Positions 45,549 through 58,868 are shown, numbered from the stretch's first letter. The stretch is DNA of 64,000 bases from Lysobacter solisilvae (GCF_016613535.2 NZ_CP071518.1:2790001-2854000), one strand, 5' to 3'. Translations and numbers: made by a program. Notes: generated by a model from the letters alone, not told the origin.

Positions 45549-46178
45549 CTAGGCGCCCAGCAGCGCCCGCACGGCCGCGCCCATCTCCCGCTTGCGCAGG
45601 AAGAAGTCCCACAGGCTGCCGCCCATCTGGCGCCACAGCACCGCCGAACGCACGGCGGCGAGCAGGACGGCGCGGACCTCGGCCACGACGGGGGCCTGTC
45701 CCAGGTAGTGCGGGTTGCCCTGGACCAGCACGCGCGGTCGCAGGTGGCTCAGGGTGTCGGCGTAGAGCGCGCCCAGGGCGTTGAGGACCTCGGGATGGGT
45801 GCTGCCCAGGCGCTGGGCCGCGTCGGCCTGCGCGCGGATGCCGGCCTGGACGCGCCGGGCCATCTCGTCGTCGCGGACGAAACGGCGTTCCAGCTGCATC
45901 ACCGCCATCGCCAGCCGCGGCAGCTGGTCGTCGGGCATGCTGCCGTCGAAGTAGTCGCGCAGCAGCACCAGGCCGTTGCGCAGCGACTGCTCGCCGCCGT
46001 ACACCTGCGCCGCGTCGGTGGCGTCGATGCGGAAGACCGAGTCCAGCGCCGTGCCGAGCACCTCGGCGTGCGCCTGGCCGGTGTCGGCGATCCGGCGCAC
46101 CTGTGCCAGGGCCTGCGCCAGGCCCGCCAGGGCCAGGACGCGTTCGGACATCGGATTGAAGCGGCCAGCGTCGCTCAT
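45549..46178 (-). CDS. hflD: High-frequency lysogenization protein HflD homolog
   Basis: HflD is a small helical, membrane-associated protein. In E. coli it binds lambda CII and affects lysogeny; its housekeeping role is unclear. The 209-residue product has the family's segments [65 protein letters not shown] and [20 protein letters not shown]. The ATG at 46178 overlaps the mnmA stop (ATGA), and the order nudJ-mnmA-hflD matches E. coli. ATG 46151 is an alternative start. Confidence 0.93.
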   Translation of the reverse strand: MSDAGRFNPMSERVLALAGLAQALAQVRRIADTGQAHAEVLGTALDSVFRIDATDAAQVYGGEQSLRNGLVLLRDYFDGSMPDDQLPRLAMAVMQLERRFVRDDEMARRVQAGIRAQADAAQRLGSTHPEVLNALGALYADTLSHLRPRVLVQGNPHYLGQAPVVAEVRAVLLAAVRSAVLWRQMGGSLWDFFLRKREMGAAVRALLGA

Positions 46179-47293
46179 GCAGCCTGTTCCCTGATCAGTT
46201 GTTCCAGCGGGGCATCGGTGGAGGCGATCACGCCGCCTCCCAGGCAGACCTCACCGTCGTACAGCACCAGCGATTGCCCGGGCGTGACCGCGCGCTGGCG
46301 CTGGGCGAAGCGCACGCCCACCGTCCCGTCGTCGGCGACGGTGACCTCGCAGTCCTGGTCGGGCTGCCGGTAGCGGGTCTGGGCCATGCAGGTGAAGCGC
46401 CGCTGCGGCGGGCTGCCGGCGATCCAGTGGACGTGCTGGGTGTCCAGCGACTGCGACTGCAGCCAGGGCGAATCGGTGCCCTGGTCGACATAGAGCACGT
46501 TGCGCGCCACGTCCTTGCCGACCACGTACCACGGGGCGGCCGCGAAGCCGCGCCGGCCGCCGATGTTCAGGCCCTCGCGCTGGCCCAGGGTGAAGTAGAA
46601 GACGCCCGGATGCTCGCCGACGGGCTGGCCGTCGGGCGTGCGCATCGGGCCGGGCCGGGCGGGGAGGTAGCGGCCGAGGAATTCGCGGAAATCGCGTTCG
46701 CCGATGAAGCAGATGCCGGTCGAATCCTTCTTGGCGTGCGTGGGCAGGTTCGCCGCCCGCGCCATCTCGCGCACCTTGGTCTTGTGCAGTTCGCCCAGCG
46801 GGAACCGGGTGGCCGCCAGCTGGTCCTCGCCGAGCTGGTGGAGGAAGTAGCTCTGGTCCTTGCCGCGGTCGGCGGCCTTGAGCAGCTTCCAGCCCTCCCC
46901 CGATCGGGCGATGCGCGCGTAATGCCCGGTGGCGATGTACTGCGCGCCCAGTTCCTGCGCGGCATCCAGGAAGTGCTTGAACTTGATCTCGCGGTTGCAC
47001 AGCACGTCGGGGTTGGGCGTGCGGCCGGCGGCATACTCGTCGAGGAAGTGCGCGAACACGCCGGACCAGTACTCGGAGGAGAAGTCGCGGAAGTGCATCG
47101 GGATGCCGAGCCGTCCGCACACCGCCACCGCGTCGCGCCGGTCGTCCTCGGCGCGGCAGTCGCCGCTGTCGTCCTCGGCCCAGTTGCGCATGAACAGTCC
47201 GGCGATCGGCTCACCGGCTTCCTGCAGCACCAGGGCGGCGACCGAGGAATCCACGCCGCCGGACATCCCCACGATGGTGCGCATGGCGCTCAT
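46175..47293 (-). CDS. mnmA: tRNA-specific 2-thiouridylase MnmA
   Basis: MnmA installs the 2-thio group on wobble U34 of Lys, Glu and Gln tRNAs. The 372-residue protein has the PP-loop [15 protein letters not shown], and the sulfur-transfer cysteines in [15 protein letters not shown] and [28 protein letters not shown] and [15 protein letters not shown] are also conserved. ATG 47293 gives MSAMRTIVG; a second ATG three codons in is equally plausible. The start overlaps the nudJ stop and its end overlaps hflD, indicating tight coupling of the three genes. Confidence 0.97.
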   Translation of the reverse strand: MSAMRTIVGMSGGVDSSVAALVLQEAGEPIAGLFMRNWAEDDSGDCRAEDDRRDAVAVCGRLGIPMHFRDFSSEYWSGVFAHFLDEYAAGRTPNPDVLCNREIKFKHFLDAAQELGAQYIATGHYARIARSGEGWKLLKAADRGKDQSYFLHQLGEDQLAATRFPLGELHKTKVREMARAANLPTHAKKDSTGICFIGERDFREFLGRYLPARPGPMRTPDGQPVGEHPGVFYFTLGQREGLNIGGRRGFAAAPWYVVGKDVARNVLYVDQGTDSPWLQSQSLDTQHVHWIAGSPPQRRFTCMAQTRYRQPDQDCEVTVADDGTVGVRFAQRQRAVTPGQSLVLYDGEVCLGGGVIASTDAPLEQLIREQAA

Positions 47294-47754
47294 GACAGGT
47301 GCTGCAGCATGTCCAGGGGATAGCGGCGCCCGGCGAGGAAATCGGCGGCGACCTGCCACACCAGCGGGCTGCGGTGGCGTCCGGCCTCGGCCTTGAGTTC
47401 GGCGGGCGTCAGCCAGAGCGCGCGGATGATGCCGTCGTCCAGGGCGCGCCCCGGATCGTGCGACACCGGCTCGGCGGCGAACGCGAAGCGCAGGTAGTGG
47501 CGGCCCGACTCGGGGGCCTTCCATTGATAGGCGCCAACAAATGCCGTCAGCCGCACATCCCAGCCCGTCTCCTCGCGTGTCTCGCGCAACGCCGCCTCGA
47601 CCAGGCTTTCGTCGGGTTCCAGGTGCCCGGCGGGCTGGTTGATCACGCACTGGCCGGCCACCGCTTCCTCCACGACGAGCAGGCGTCCGTCGCTGACCAC
47701 CACGGTGGCGACGGTAACGTCCGGTTGCCAGAAGCGGCCTTCGCGATAGCTCAT
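47290..47754 (-). CDS. nudJ: Nudix phosphatase NudJ
   Basis: A 154-residue Nudix hydrolase. The Nudix box reads [20 protein letters not shown] followed by TGW, fitting GX5EX7REUXEEXGU with all metal-binding glutamates. The position directly before mnmA and hflD matches E. coli nudJ (ymfB), which acts on nucleoside di- and triphosphates and on thiamin phosphorylated forms. The start [19 protein letters not shown] is typical of NudJ proteins. Confidence 0.92.
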   Translation of the reverse strand: MSYREGRFWQPDVTVATVVVSDGRLLVVEEAVAGQCVINQPAGHLEPDESLVEAALRETREETGWDVRLTAFVGAYQWKAPESGRHYLRFAFAAEPVSHDPGRALDDGIIRALWLTPAELKAEAGRHRSPLVWQVAADFLAGRRYPLDMLQHLS

Positions 47755-47976
47755 TGATTTTCCTGGGACGGGAGGCGCGGCGCGCGCGGCACGCGGGATG
47801 CGCGCCGGGTGGTCGATGGGGGAATCACGCCCCCTGCACGCCCTGGGCGGTCACGCCGTCCACACCGGACGGTCACTGCCTGGCTGATCACATCGGGCCG
47901 GGACCGTGCCGATTCAATCACGCGGGCTTCAATTCTGACGATTGCCGGCGATAGCGTCCAATTTGGCCGCATTTCC

Positions 47977-47982
47977 TATAAT
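47977..47982 (+). promoter_or_regulatory. Consensus -10 TATAAT six bases before clpS
   Basis: A perfect TATAAT is followed by only six bases before the clpS ATG at 47989. The transcript would then begin at or within a base or two of the start codon, meaning no leader and no Shine-Dalgarno site. The -35 region (around 47954-47959) is not recognisable. No gene is seen in the 234 bases between nudJ and clpS. Confidence 0.5.
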
Positions 47983-47988
47983 GCGCCG

Positions 47989-48309
47989 ATGCCCAAGCAG
48001 ACCGACCACGAACACAGCCACGGCCTCATGGTCGAAACCGGCAAGCCGGAAGTGGCGCGACCGCCCCTGTATTCCGTCCTGCTGCTGAATGACGACTACA
48101 CGCCGATGGACTTCGTGGTCGAAGTCCTCATGCGTTTTTTCTCGTTCAACGCCGAAAAGGCGACGCAGGTCATGCTCCATGTCCACACCCGCGGACGGGG
48201 CGTTTGCGGTGTCTTCACCCGGGAAGTTGCCGAATCCAAGGTGGCGCAGGTGAACGAATATTCAAGACTCAACCAGCACCCCTTGCTCTGTACGATGGAA
48301 AAGGCCTAA
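47989..48309 (+). CDS. clpS: ATP-dependent Clp protease adaptor ClpS
   Basis: ClpS recognises proteins with N-terminal Leu, Phe, Tyr or Trp and hands them to ClpAP. The 106-residue protein has a flexible N-terminus ([12 protein letters not shown]) and the conserved core [20 protein letters not shown]. The remainder ([20 protein letters not shown], then [14 protein letters not shown] and [10 protein letters not shown]) forms the N-end-binding pocket and ClpA interface. ATG 47989 gives the N-terminus usual in xanthomonads. A -10 element lies six bases before it. clpA follows on the same strand. Confidence 0.96.
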   Translation: MPKQTDHEHSHGLMVETGKPEVARPPLYSVLLLNDDYTPMDFVVEVLMRFFSFNAEKATQVMLHVHTRGRGVCGVFTREVAESKVAQVNEYSRLNQHPLLCTMEKA

Positions 48310-48388
48310 AACGACTCGAACGCGCGTTGTATTAGGGAAACAGGGAAGCCGCGCCACACAGCGTTCCGAAAGCCTGAGGGGGCTGGCA

Positions 48389-48415
48389 TGGAAAAGCCGG
48401 TTGCTGTCCCCATCT
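48389..48415 (+). promoter_or_regulatory. Sigma-32-type heat-shock promoter before clpA
   Basis: TGGAAA at 48389-48394 (one mismatch to TTGAAA), a 13-base spacer, and a perfect CCCCATCT at 48408-48415. Transcription would start near 48422, about 27 bases before the clpA ATG, so clpA could be heat-induced separately from clpS. Confidence 0.6.
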
Positions 48416-48448
48416 AGGGTTGCAGTAACTGCGGAGGCAAAAGCCACC

Positions 48449-50728
48449 ATGTTCAGCAAGGATCTCGAGTACAGCATCGGCCAGTGCTACAAGCGCGCCC
48501 GCGAGGCGCGCCACGAGTTCATGACGGTCGAGCACCTGTTGCTGGCGCTGCTGGAGAACCCCTCGGCCGAGGCGGTCCTCAAGGCGTGCCACGCGGACTT
48601 CGACCGCCTGCGCGGCGAACTCGAACAGGCCATCGCCACGTCGGTCTCCCGACTGGCCGACGACGACGGGCGCGACACACAGCCCACGCTGGGGTTCCAG
48701 CGCGTGCTGCAGCGCGCCGTCTACCACGTGCAGTCCTCCGGCAAGAAGGAGGTGACCGGCGCCAACGTGCTGGTCGCGATCTTCGGCGAGAAGGACTCGC
48801 ACGCGGTCTATTACCTCAACCAGCAGGACATTGCCCGGCTGGACGTGGTCAATTACCTGTCGCACGGCATCGCCAAGCATGGCGGTGAAGAGCCCTCGCA
48901 CCAGGACGAAGGCGACTCCCGGCAGGGCGAGGGCGGCGACGGCGAGATGAAGGGCGACGCCCTGGCCGAGTTCGCGGTCAACCTCAACCAGCTGGCGCGC
49001 GAAGGCCGGATCGACCCGCTGGTCGGCCGCGTCAACGAGGTCGAACGCACCATCCAGGTGCTGTGCCGCCGCCGCAAGAACAACCCGCTCTACGTGGGCG
49101 AGGCCGGCGTGGGCAAGACCGCCATCGCCGAGGGCCTGGCCAAGCGCATCGTCGACGGCGACGTGCCCGAGGTGCTGGCCGACGCCACCATCTACTCGCT
49201 CGACCTGGGCGCGCTGGTGGCCGGCACCAAGTACCGCGGCGACTTCGAGAAGCGCCTGAAGGCGGTGCTGGCGCAGCTGAAGAAGCTGCCCGACACGATC
49301 CTGTTCATCGACGAGATCCACACCATCATCGGCGCCGGTTCCGCCTCGGGCGGCACCATGGACGCCAGCAACCTGATCAAGCCCGCGCTGGCGTCGGGCG
49401 AGCTGCGCTGCATCGGCTCGACGACCTTCCAGGAATACCGCGGCATCTTCGAGAAGGACCGCGCGCTGGCCCGTCGCTTCCAGAAGATCGACATCGTCGA
49501 GCCGACGGTGGGCGAGACAGTGGAGATCCTGCACGGCCTCAAGCCGCGCTACGAGGCGCACCACGGCGTGACCTACGCCGACGACGCGCTGCAGGCCGCG
49601 GTCGACCTGTCGGTCAAGCACCTGGGCGACCGCCTGCTGCCGGACAAGGCCATCGACGTCATCGACGAAGCCGGCGCCCGCCAGCGCCTGCTGCCCGACG
49701 CCGAGCGCAAGGCGCTGATCGACACCGAGGAAATCGAGACCATCGTGGCCAAGATGGCGCGCATCCCGACCAAGCAGGTCAGCGCCTCGGACAAGGACGT
49801 GCTGCGCAACCTGGAGCGCAACCTCAAGATGGTGATCTTCGGGCAGGACCCGGCGATCGACACCCTGACCGCCGCGATCAAGCTGGCGCGTTCGGGCCTG
49901 GGCAATCCGGACAAGCCGATCGGCAACTTCCTGTTCGCCGGCCCCACCGGCGTGGGCAAGACCGAGGTCACCAAGCAGCTGGCCCTGCAGCTGGGCATCG
50001 AGCTGGTGCGCTTCGACATGTCCGAGTACATGGAGCCGCATTCGGTCAGCCGCCTGATCGGCGCGCCCCCGGGCTACGTGGGCTTCGACCAGGGCGGCCT
50101 GCTGACCGAGAAGATCGTCAAGACGCCGCACTGCGTGCTGCTGCTCGACGAGGTCGAGAAGGCGCATCCGGACATCTTCAACATCCTGCTGCAGGTCATG
50201 GACCGCGGTGTCCTCACCGACACCAACGGCCGCGAAGCCAACTTCAAGAACGTCGTGCTGGTGATGACCACCAACGCGGGCGCCGCGCAGGCCTCGCGCC
50301 GGTCGATCGGCTTCACCCGCCAGGACCATTCCTCCGACGCGATGGAAGTGATCCGTCGTGCCTTCAGCCCGGAATTCCGCAACCGCCTGGATGCGGTGGT
50401 GCAGTTCCAGGCACTGGCCTTCGACCACATCCTGCGCGTGGTGGACAAGTTCCTGATCGAGCTGGAAGCCCAGCTGCACGAGAAGAATGTCAGCCTGACC
50501 GCCACCCTGAGTGCGCGCGACTGGCTGGCCCAGCATGGCTTCGACCCGCTGATGGGCGCGCGCCCGATGGCCCGCGTGATCCAGGACAAGGTCAAGCGCC
50601 CGCTGGCGGACGAGCTGCTGTTCGGCAAGCTGGTCGGCGGCGGCCGGGTCACCATCGACGTGCGCGACGACGAGCTGGTGGTCGATGCGCAGGCCGAGCC
50701 GGAAAAACTGCTGCCCGTCACCGTCTGA
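48449..50728 (+). CDS. clpA: ATP-dependent Clp protease ATP-binding subunit ClpA
   Basis: ClpA is the AAA+ unfoldase of the ClpAP protease. The 759-residue protein has the N-domain that docks ClpS (FSKDLEYSIGQCYKRAREAR, EFMTVEHLLLALLENPSAE). AAA module 1 has Walker A GEAGVGKTAIAEG and Walker B ILFIDEIHTIIG. Module 2 has Walker A GPTGVGKTEVTKQ and Walker B LLLDEVEKAHPDIF, and also SEYMEPHSVSRLIGAPPGYVG. An acidic linker (about residues 145-170) separates the N-domain from module 1. ATG 48449 follows GGAGG and gives the family start. A bidirectional terminator separates it from infA. Confidence 0.98.
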   Translation: MFSKDLEYSIGQCYKRAREARHEFMTVEHLLLALLENPSAEAVLKACHADFDRLRGELEQAIATSVSRLADDDGRDTQPTLGFQRVLQRAVYHVQSSGKKEVTGANVLVAIFGEKDSHAVYYLNQQDIARLDVVNYLSHGIAKHGGEEPSHQDEGDSRQGEGGDGEMKGDALAEFAVNLNQLAREGRIDPLVGRVNEVERTIQVLCRRRKNNPLYVGEAGVGKTAIAEGLAKRIVDGDVPEVLADATIYSLDLGALVAGTKYRGDFEKRLKAVLAQLKKLPDTILFIDEIHTIIGAGSASGGTMDASNLIKPALASGELRCIGSTTFQEYRGIFEKDRALARRFQKIDIVEPTVGETVEILHGLKPRYEAHHGVTYADDALQAAVDLSVKHLGDRLLPDKAIDVIDEAGARQRLLPDAERKALIDTEEIETIVAKMARIPTKQVSASDKDVLRNLERNLKMVIFGQDPAIDTLTAAIKLARSGLGNPDKPIGNFLFAGPTGVGKTEVTKQLALQLGIELVRFDMSEYMEPHSVSRLIGAPPGYVGFDQGGLLTEKIVKTPHCVLLLDEVEKAHPDIFNILLQVMDRGVLTDTNGREANFKNVVLVMTTNAGAAQASRRSIGFTRQDHSSDAMEVIRRAFSPEFRNRLDAVVQFQALAFDHILRVVDKFLIELEAQLHEKNVSLTATLSARDWLAQHGFDPLMGARPMARVIQDKVKRPLADELLFGKLVGGGRVTIDVRDDELVVDAQAEPEKLLPVTV

Positions 50729-50833
50729 CGGTGGGGCGGCGGGGGAGGGCCGCGGCCAGGCCCTCCCGGCGGGTGGCGCAGGCCTCCCGGGCGCGGACGG
50801 ATGGTCCCGGGCGGATCCCGGATTGCGGAAACG

Positions 50834-50862
50834 AAAAAGGCGGCCCCGAGGCCGCCTTTTTT
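50834..50862. terminator. Bidirectional terminator between clpA and infA
   Basis: AAAGGCGGCC (50836-50845), loop CCGA, GGCCGCCTTT (50850-50859), with further A and T runs outside. It serves both converging genes. Confidence 0.93.
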
Positions 50863-50878
50863 CAATGTTTCCGGAGCA

Positions 50879-51097
50879 TCACTTCATGCGATAGGTGATG
50901 CGACCCTTGGTCAGGTCGTAGGGCGTCATCTCGATCTTGACCTTGTCCCCGGTGAGGATGCGGATGTAGTTCTTGCGCATCCGCCCGGAGATATGGGCAA
51001 TGATCTCGTGGCCGTTCTCGAGGCGCACGCGGAACATGGTGTTCGGAAGGGTTTCCGCCACCGTGCCCTCGAATTCGATCACATCATCTTTTGCCAT
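50879..51097 (-). CDS. infA: Translation initiation factor IF-1
   Basis: IF-1 occupies the ribosomal A site region during initiation. The 72-residue length and sequence ([68 protein letters not shown]) are those of a standard OB-fold IF-1. Its position between clpA and aat matches E. coli. The 157-base gap to aat shows no gene. Confidence 0.98.
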   Translation of the reverse strand: MAKDDVIEFEGTVAETLPNTMFRVRLENGHEIIAHISGRMRKNYIRILTGDKVKIEMTPYDLTKGRITYRMK

Positions 51098-51254
51098 GCG
51101 TTTCCTGTATCACCGGATGTAACGGGCATCCACGCCCGCGAAGCCGCGCATTCTGCCACAAAAGCCAGCCGCCGTTGCGATCCCCCCGGCAGGCCCGGCC
51201 AGGTCGTTCAGTCGGCTGGGGCGGGCCGCGGGCGGGAGCGGTGCCGTCCCGGGT

Positions 51255-52001
51255 TCAGGGGGGCGGATGGCCCAGGTCCCGTGCCGGGAGGCGGCCGAAC
51301 CGCGCGGTCCAGGGCCCTGCCGGGGCGTCCAGCCGGGTCAGGTTTTCGACCTGCGCCAGGAATGCCTCGCGTGGCCAGAGCTGCGCGCCCAGGCTGAGCA
51401 GGTGGTCATTTTCCACCTTGGCGTCCATCAACGGCCAGCCCCATGCCGACAACTGCCGCGCCAGGCCGGCCAGGGCGACCTTGGAGCCGCCCGAGGCGGC
51501 GCTGTACATGCTCTCGCCGAAGAACATCCGGCCGATCGCGACACCGTAGAGCCCGCCGACCAGCCGGTCGTCCCCATCGAACACCTCGACCGAGTGGGCG
51601 TGGCCCAGCCGGTGGAGGGTGTCGTAGGCGGCGATCATTTCCGGCGTGATCCAGGTGCCGTCCTGGCCTTCGCGCGGCGTGGCCGCGCACTGCCGGATCA
51701 CCTCCGCGAAAGCCGTGTCTGCCGTGACCGTCCAGTCGCTGCGGCGCAGCAGGCGGCGGAACTTCGAGGACAGCCGCACCTGGCCGGTGTCGAACACGGT
51801 GCGCGGATCCGGGCACCACCACAGGATCGGCTGGCCGTGGCTGTACCAGGGAAAGATGCCGTGCCGGTAGGCGTTGATCAGCCGCGCGGGCGACAGGTCG
51901 CCGCCCATGGCCAGCAGTCCGTCGGGATCGACCCGGGCGGTGCGGGCGGGAGGAAAGGGCGCGGTGGGGTCGCTGGACAATGCGGGCAGGCGGATCGGCA
52001 T
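51255..52001 (-). CDS. aat: Leucyl/phenylalanyl-tRNA-protein transferase Aat
   Basis: Aat attaches Leu or Phe to proteins with N-terminal Lys or Arg, making them ClpS substrates. The 248-residue protein has DGLLAMGGDLSPARLINAYR, GIFPWYSHGQPILWWCPDPR, TPREGQDGTWITPEMIAAY, GHAHSVEVFDGDDRLVGGLY and GMFF-type IGRMFFGESMYSAASGGSK, all conserved in the family. It is encoded close to clpS and clpA, so all three steps of the bacterial N-degron route lie within about 4 kb. Confidence 0.97.
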   Translation of the reverse strand: MPIRLPALSSDPTAPFPPARTARVDPDGLLAMGGDLSPARLINAYRHGIFPWYSHGQPILWWCPDPRTVFDTGQVRLSSKFRRLLRRSDWTVTADTAFAEVIRQCAATPREGQDGTWITPEMIAAYDTLHRLGHAHSVEVFDGDDRLVGGLYGVAIGRMFFGESMYSAASGGSKVALAGLARQLSAWGWPLMDAKVENDHLLSLGAQLWPREAFLAQVENLTRLDAPAGPWTARFGRLPARDLGHPPP

Positions 52002-52042
52002 GACCCATCATCGCCCAGGGCACGCGCGCCCCGCAGCGGTGC

Positions 52043-53163
52043 CTAGCTCCGGAAGGGCGAGCGCTCGGCAAGATGCCGGGCGTAGCGCTCGACCGCGGCC
52101 GACTCCTCCGCGCACCAGGCGCGCAGCGCCTGGCGGAAGCGCGGGTCGGCGATCCAGTGCCGGCTGTGCACCAGGGTGGGCAGGAATCCGCGCGCCAGCT
52201 TGTGTTCGCCCTGTGCGCCGGGTTCGAACCGCGTGAGCCCGTGTTGCAGGCAGTATTCGATGCCCTGGTAGTAGCAGGTCTCGAAGTGCAGTCCCGGCAG
52301 CGTTTCCGTCGCGCCCCAGTAGCGTCCGTACAGGGTGTCGCCCCCGCGCAGGCACAGGGCGCCGGCGATGGTGCGTCCCTCGCGCTGCCCCAGGATCAGG
52401 ACCAGCGATCGCGGCCGGGTACGCGCCAGGTGCTCCAGGAACGGCAGGGTCAGCGCCGGCTGGTTGCCGTACTGGTCGAAGGTGTCGACGTAGAAGGCGT
52501 GCATCGCCGCCAGGTCGCCCTCGCGCAGCTCGTCGCCGTGGACGACCCGGAAGTCCACCCCGGCGCGGGCGACCCGTGCGCGCTCCTGGCGGATGTTCTT
52601 GCGGTGGCGATGGTCCATCGCGGCGAGGTAGTCCTCGAAACCGGCCCAGCCGGCGTCGTTGCGCCAGTGGTACTGCACGTCCACGCGGGGCAGCCAGTCG
52701 TCATCGAAGGCCGGCGCCTCGTCGTCGCGATGGAAGTTGACGTGGGCCGAGGACCAGCCCTGGTCACGGCAGTGCGCCACCAGCGCCTGCGCCAGCGTGG
52801 CGCGCAAGGCGACGGCCGGCGCCAGCAGCCGCGGGCCGGTGACGGGCGAGTAGGGCACCGCGCAGAGCCACTTGGGAAAGTAGTCCAGCCCGTGCTGCGC
52901 ATAGGCGTGGGCCCAGGCGTGGTCGAAGACGAACTCGCCGTGGGAATTGGACTTGAGGTAGGCGGGGGCGGCGGCGACCAGCTGGTCGCCTTCCCAGAGC
53001 GTGAGGTGCCGGGGCTGCCAGCCCCAGCGGGCGCGCAGGCAGCCGTGGGTTTCCAGGCCGGCGAGGAAATCGTGGGTGACGAAGGGATGGGTGCCGTCGT
53101 GCAGGCCGTCCCAGCGCGCCGCGTCGACCTGGTCAAGCGCGCCGAGGACGCGCGCCTGGGGCA

Positions 53164-53164
<1 letters not shown>
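52043..53164 (-). CDS. FemAB-like / GNAT-fold acyltransferase (COG3146, PF04339 type)
   Basis: A 373-residue protein resembling the COG3146 group of predicted N-acetyltransferases with two GNAT-like halves. The natural substrate is unknown. Typical segments are WGWQPRHLTLWEGDQLVAAA, PAYLKSNSHGEFVFDHAWA, DYFPKWLCAVPYSPVTGPRL, MDHRHRKNIRQERARVARAG, then YYQGIEYCLQHGLTRFEPGA and GEHKLARGFLP. ATG 53164 overlaps the trxB stop by three bases (ATGA), so it is likely translated together with trxB. aat follows 41 bases later. In E. coli this position holds cydDC instead. Confidence 0.85.
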
Positions 53165-54342
<1,178 letters not shown>

Positions 54343-54467
54343 TTACAAGGCAAGGTTGGCGGGCCGCAGCGTTGCGTGCCCGCCCCGGATCGCGTTTGGA
54401 CAATTTCGCCCCGGAGCCGCCGCAACCGCGGCGCCTCTTTCCCGGGCCCCCACTTGAGAGAACGGTA

Positions 54468-55538
54468 ATGCGCATCGGTGTACCGAAGGAAACCAAGACC
54501 CTCGAGGGTCGCGTCGCGCTCGTGCCGGCCGCCGCCGGCGACCTGGTGAAGCGTGGCCACGAGGTGTGGCTGGAGCAGGGCGCGGGCCTGAAAAGCGGGT
54601 TCAAGGACGAGCAGTACACCCAACTGGGCGTCAACATCGCGCCGGACGCCGCTGCGCTGTATGAAAAGGGCCAGCTGATCGTCAAGGTCAAGGAACCCAT
54701 CGCCGGCGACCTGCAGCACCTGCGCCGCGACCACCTGCTGTTCTGCTACCTGCACCTGGCCGCCGAGCCGGTGCTGACCAAGCAGCTGCTGGACATCGGC
54801 CTGACCGGCGTGGCCTTCGAGACGGTCGAGCTGCCCAACGGCGACCTGCCGCTGCTGGCGCCGATGTCGATCATCGCCGGCAAGATCGGCGTGCAGGTCG
54901 GCACGCACCTGCTGCACCAGCCCATGAGCGGCAAGGGCAAGCTGCTGGGCGGCCTGCCGTCCACCGAGCGCGGCAAGGTCGTGGTGTTCGGCGCCGGCCA
55001 GGCCGGTGGTGCATCGGCCGCGCTGGCCGCCTCGGGCGGGTCGAACGTGACCGTGTTCGAGATGCGCCAGGACCGCATGGACCAGATGATGCGCCTGGGC
55101 AACAACGTCACCACGCTGTATCCCTACGTCGACGTCGTGGCGCGCGAAGTGGCCTCGGCCGACCTGGTGATCGGCGCGGTGCTGGTGACCGGCGCGCGCG
55201 CGCCGCATGTGCTGACCCGCGAGATGCTCAAGGGCATGGAGGACGGCAGCGTGGTGGTGGACATCTCCATCGACCAGGGCGGCTGCTTCGAGACCTCGCG
55301 TCCGACCACCTGGAAGGAGCCGACCTACGTGGAAGAGGGCGTGACCCACTTCTGCGTGACCAACATGCCGGGCGCCGTGCCGCAGACCTCGTCGCAGGCC
55401 ATCTGCGCGGCGATCCTGCCCTGGGTCAACAAGCTGGCCGGCGGCAACGAGTGGCGCAACAACCCGGCGCTGGTGCGCGGCATCAACGTCGAGGGCGGCC
55501 AGCTGGTCCACCCGGCGCTCCAGGGCATGAAGCTGTAA
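54468..55538 (+). CDS. ald: Alanine dehydrogenase
   Basis: Ald converts L-alanine to pyruvate and ammonia with NAD, or the reverse. The 356-residue protein begins [20 protein letters not shown] and has the pyruvate-site region [13 protein letters not shown], then [20 protein letters not shown]. The NAD-binding loop is [20 protein letters not shown], and [20 protein letters not shown] and [16 protein letters not shown] are also typical. ATG 54468 follows GAGAGAA. Two hairpins follow its stop, before ftsK. Confidence 0.97.
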   Translation: MRIGVPKETKTLEGRVALVPAAAGDLVKRGHEVWLEQGAGLKSGFKDEQYTQLGVNIAPDAAALYEKGQLIVKVKEPIAGDLQHLRRDHLLFCYLHLAAEPVLTKQLLDIGLTGVAFETVELPNGDLPLLAPMSIIAGKIGVQVGTHLLHQPMSGKGKLLGGLPSTERGKVVVFGAGQAGGASAALAASGGSNVTVFEMRQDRMDQMMRLGNNVTTLYPYVDVVAREVASADLVIGAVLVTGARAPHVLTREMLKGMEDGSVVVDISIDQGGCFETSRPTTWKEPTYVEEGVTHFCVTNMPGAVPQTSSQAICAAILPWVNKLAGGNEWRNNPALVRGINVEGGQLVHPALQGMKL

Positions 55539-55549
55539 AGTGCCCCGTC

Positions 55550-55569
55550 AGGGCCCCGCGAGGGGCCCT
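55550..55569 (+). terminator. Hairpin after ald
   Basis: AGGGCCCC (55550-55557), loop GCGA, GGGGCCCT (55562-55569). A stable stem without a T-run; probable but unproven terminator. Confidence 0.6.
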
Positions 55570-55602
55570 CCATGGATACGGCTCCCGATTGCGGAGCGAG
55601 CA

Positions 55603-55630
55603 CGAAACCCTGTCATTTGGCAGGGTTTCG
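55603..55630. repeat. Perfect 10-bp hairpin upstream of ftsK
   Basis: CGAAACCCTG (55603-55612), loop TCATTTGG, CAGGGTTTCG (55621-55630). The A and T tracts inside the stem are common in bidirectional terminators. A possible -10, TATATT (55634-55639), follows directly, so it may instead lie in the ftsK promoter region. Confidence 0.65.
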
Positions 55631-55677
55631 CCGTATATTCAATAACTAACGGAACCTAGCTCAGGCAGATCCTCACG

Positions 55678-58032
<2,355 letters not shown>

Positions 58033-58170
58033 GTCGCGGCAAGGGCGATGTCACGGCGGCGTCGACGCCGCCTGAACACGGTCCGATTCAAGTTAGCCCG
58101 TCTACCGCGCTGTTCAGCCCGCACCGGGCAGACTCGCCCCCATTCCAATCAAATCCCCAGAGGCCTTCCC

Positions 58171-58806
58171 ATGCGTCATCCGAAGACCCGCCTGCTTGCC
58201 GCCGCGCTGTGCACCCTGCTGGCCGGCACCGCCGCCGCAGGCGCCCGCGACGAGCTCAACGCCTTCACCAAGGGCCTCAAGGGCCTGGATGGCGCGTTCT
58301 CCCAGCAGGTGTTCGATCCCAAGGGCAAGCTCAAGGAAACCTCCAGCGGCAAGGTCGCGCTCTCCGCGCCCCGCCTGTTCCGCTGGGAGTACACGAAGCC
58401 CTACCCGCAGCTGATCGTCGCCGACGGCAAGACCGTGTGGGTGTTCGACCCGGACCTGCAGCAGGTCACCAAGCGGCCGCAGGGCGCCGAAGAGCAGCAC
58501 AGCCCGCTGTCGGCCCTGATCGACCCGGGCAAGCTGGATGCGCAGTTCGTCGTCAAGGAAGCCGGCACGGACAAGGGACTGGAATGGCTGGTGCTGTCGC
58601 CCAAGGGCGAGAAGAGCGACGCCAGCTTCCAGAGCGCGCGGCTGGGGTTTGGCGCGGCGGGGCTGGAGAAGATGCAGGTCGTCGACGCACTGGGCCAGCG
58701 CACCGTGATCGACTTCAGCGGCTGGAAGCGCAATCCCGCGTTCGGACGCGACGTGTTCCGCTACAGCCCGCCCAAGGGCGTGGACGTGATCGGCGAGGGC
58801 GGTTGA
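58171..58806 (+). CDS. lolA: Outer-membrane lipoprotein carrier protein LolA
   Basis: LolA carries lipoproteins across the periplasm to LolB. The 211-residue precursor has a signal peptide (MRHPKTRLLAAALCTLLAGT, then AAAGA). The half-barrel follows: LKGLDGAFSQQVFDPKGKLK, PRLFRWEYTKPYPQLIVADG, KTVWVFDPDLQQVTKRP and FGAAGLEKMQVVDALGQRTV. ATG 58171 is chosen because it gives the signal peptide at the N-terminus. The ftsK-lolA-rarA order is conserved with E. coli, except for the inserted secreted-protein gene. Confidence 0.96.
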   Translation: MRHPKTRLLAAALCTLLAGTAAAGARDELNAFTKGLKGLDGAFSQQVFDPKGKLKETSSGKVALSAPRLFRWEYTKPYPQLIVADGKTVWVFDPDLQQVTKRPQGAEEQHSPLSALIDPGKLDAQFVVKEAGTDKGLEWLVLSPKGEKSDASFQSARLGFGAAGLEKMQVVDALGQRTVIDFSGWKRNPAFGRDVFRYSPPKGVDVIGEGG

Positions 58807-58840
58807 GCGCATCCGTGCTGGCCAAGCCAGTCTGAAAGAA

Positions 58841-58868
58841 GGAAAGGGGCCCACGCGGGCCCCTTTCC
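58841..58868. terminator. Bidirectional hairpin terminator after lolA
   Basis: A perfect 12-bp stem, GGAAAGGGGCCC (58841-58852) and GGGCCCCTTTCC (58857-58868), loop ACGC. It sits between the convergent lolA and the secreted-protein gene. Confidence 0.85.

Noticed and set aside
50729-50878. tRNA-Ser between clpA and infA, as in E. coli
   Set aside because: The 150-base gap holds only the terminator and GC-rich sequence; no tRNA is present.
52215-52245. GGTTCGAACC resembling a tRNA T-loop
   Set aside because: It lies inside the FemAB-like coding gene and no cloverleaf can be drawn around it.
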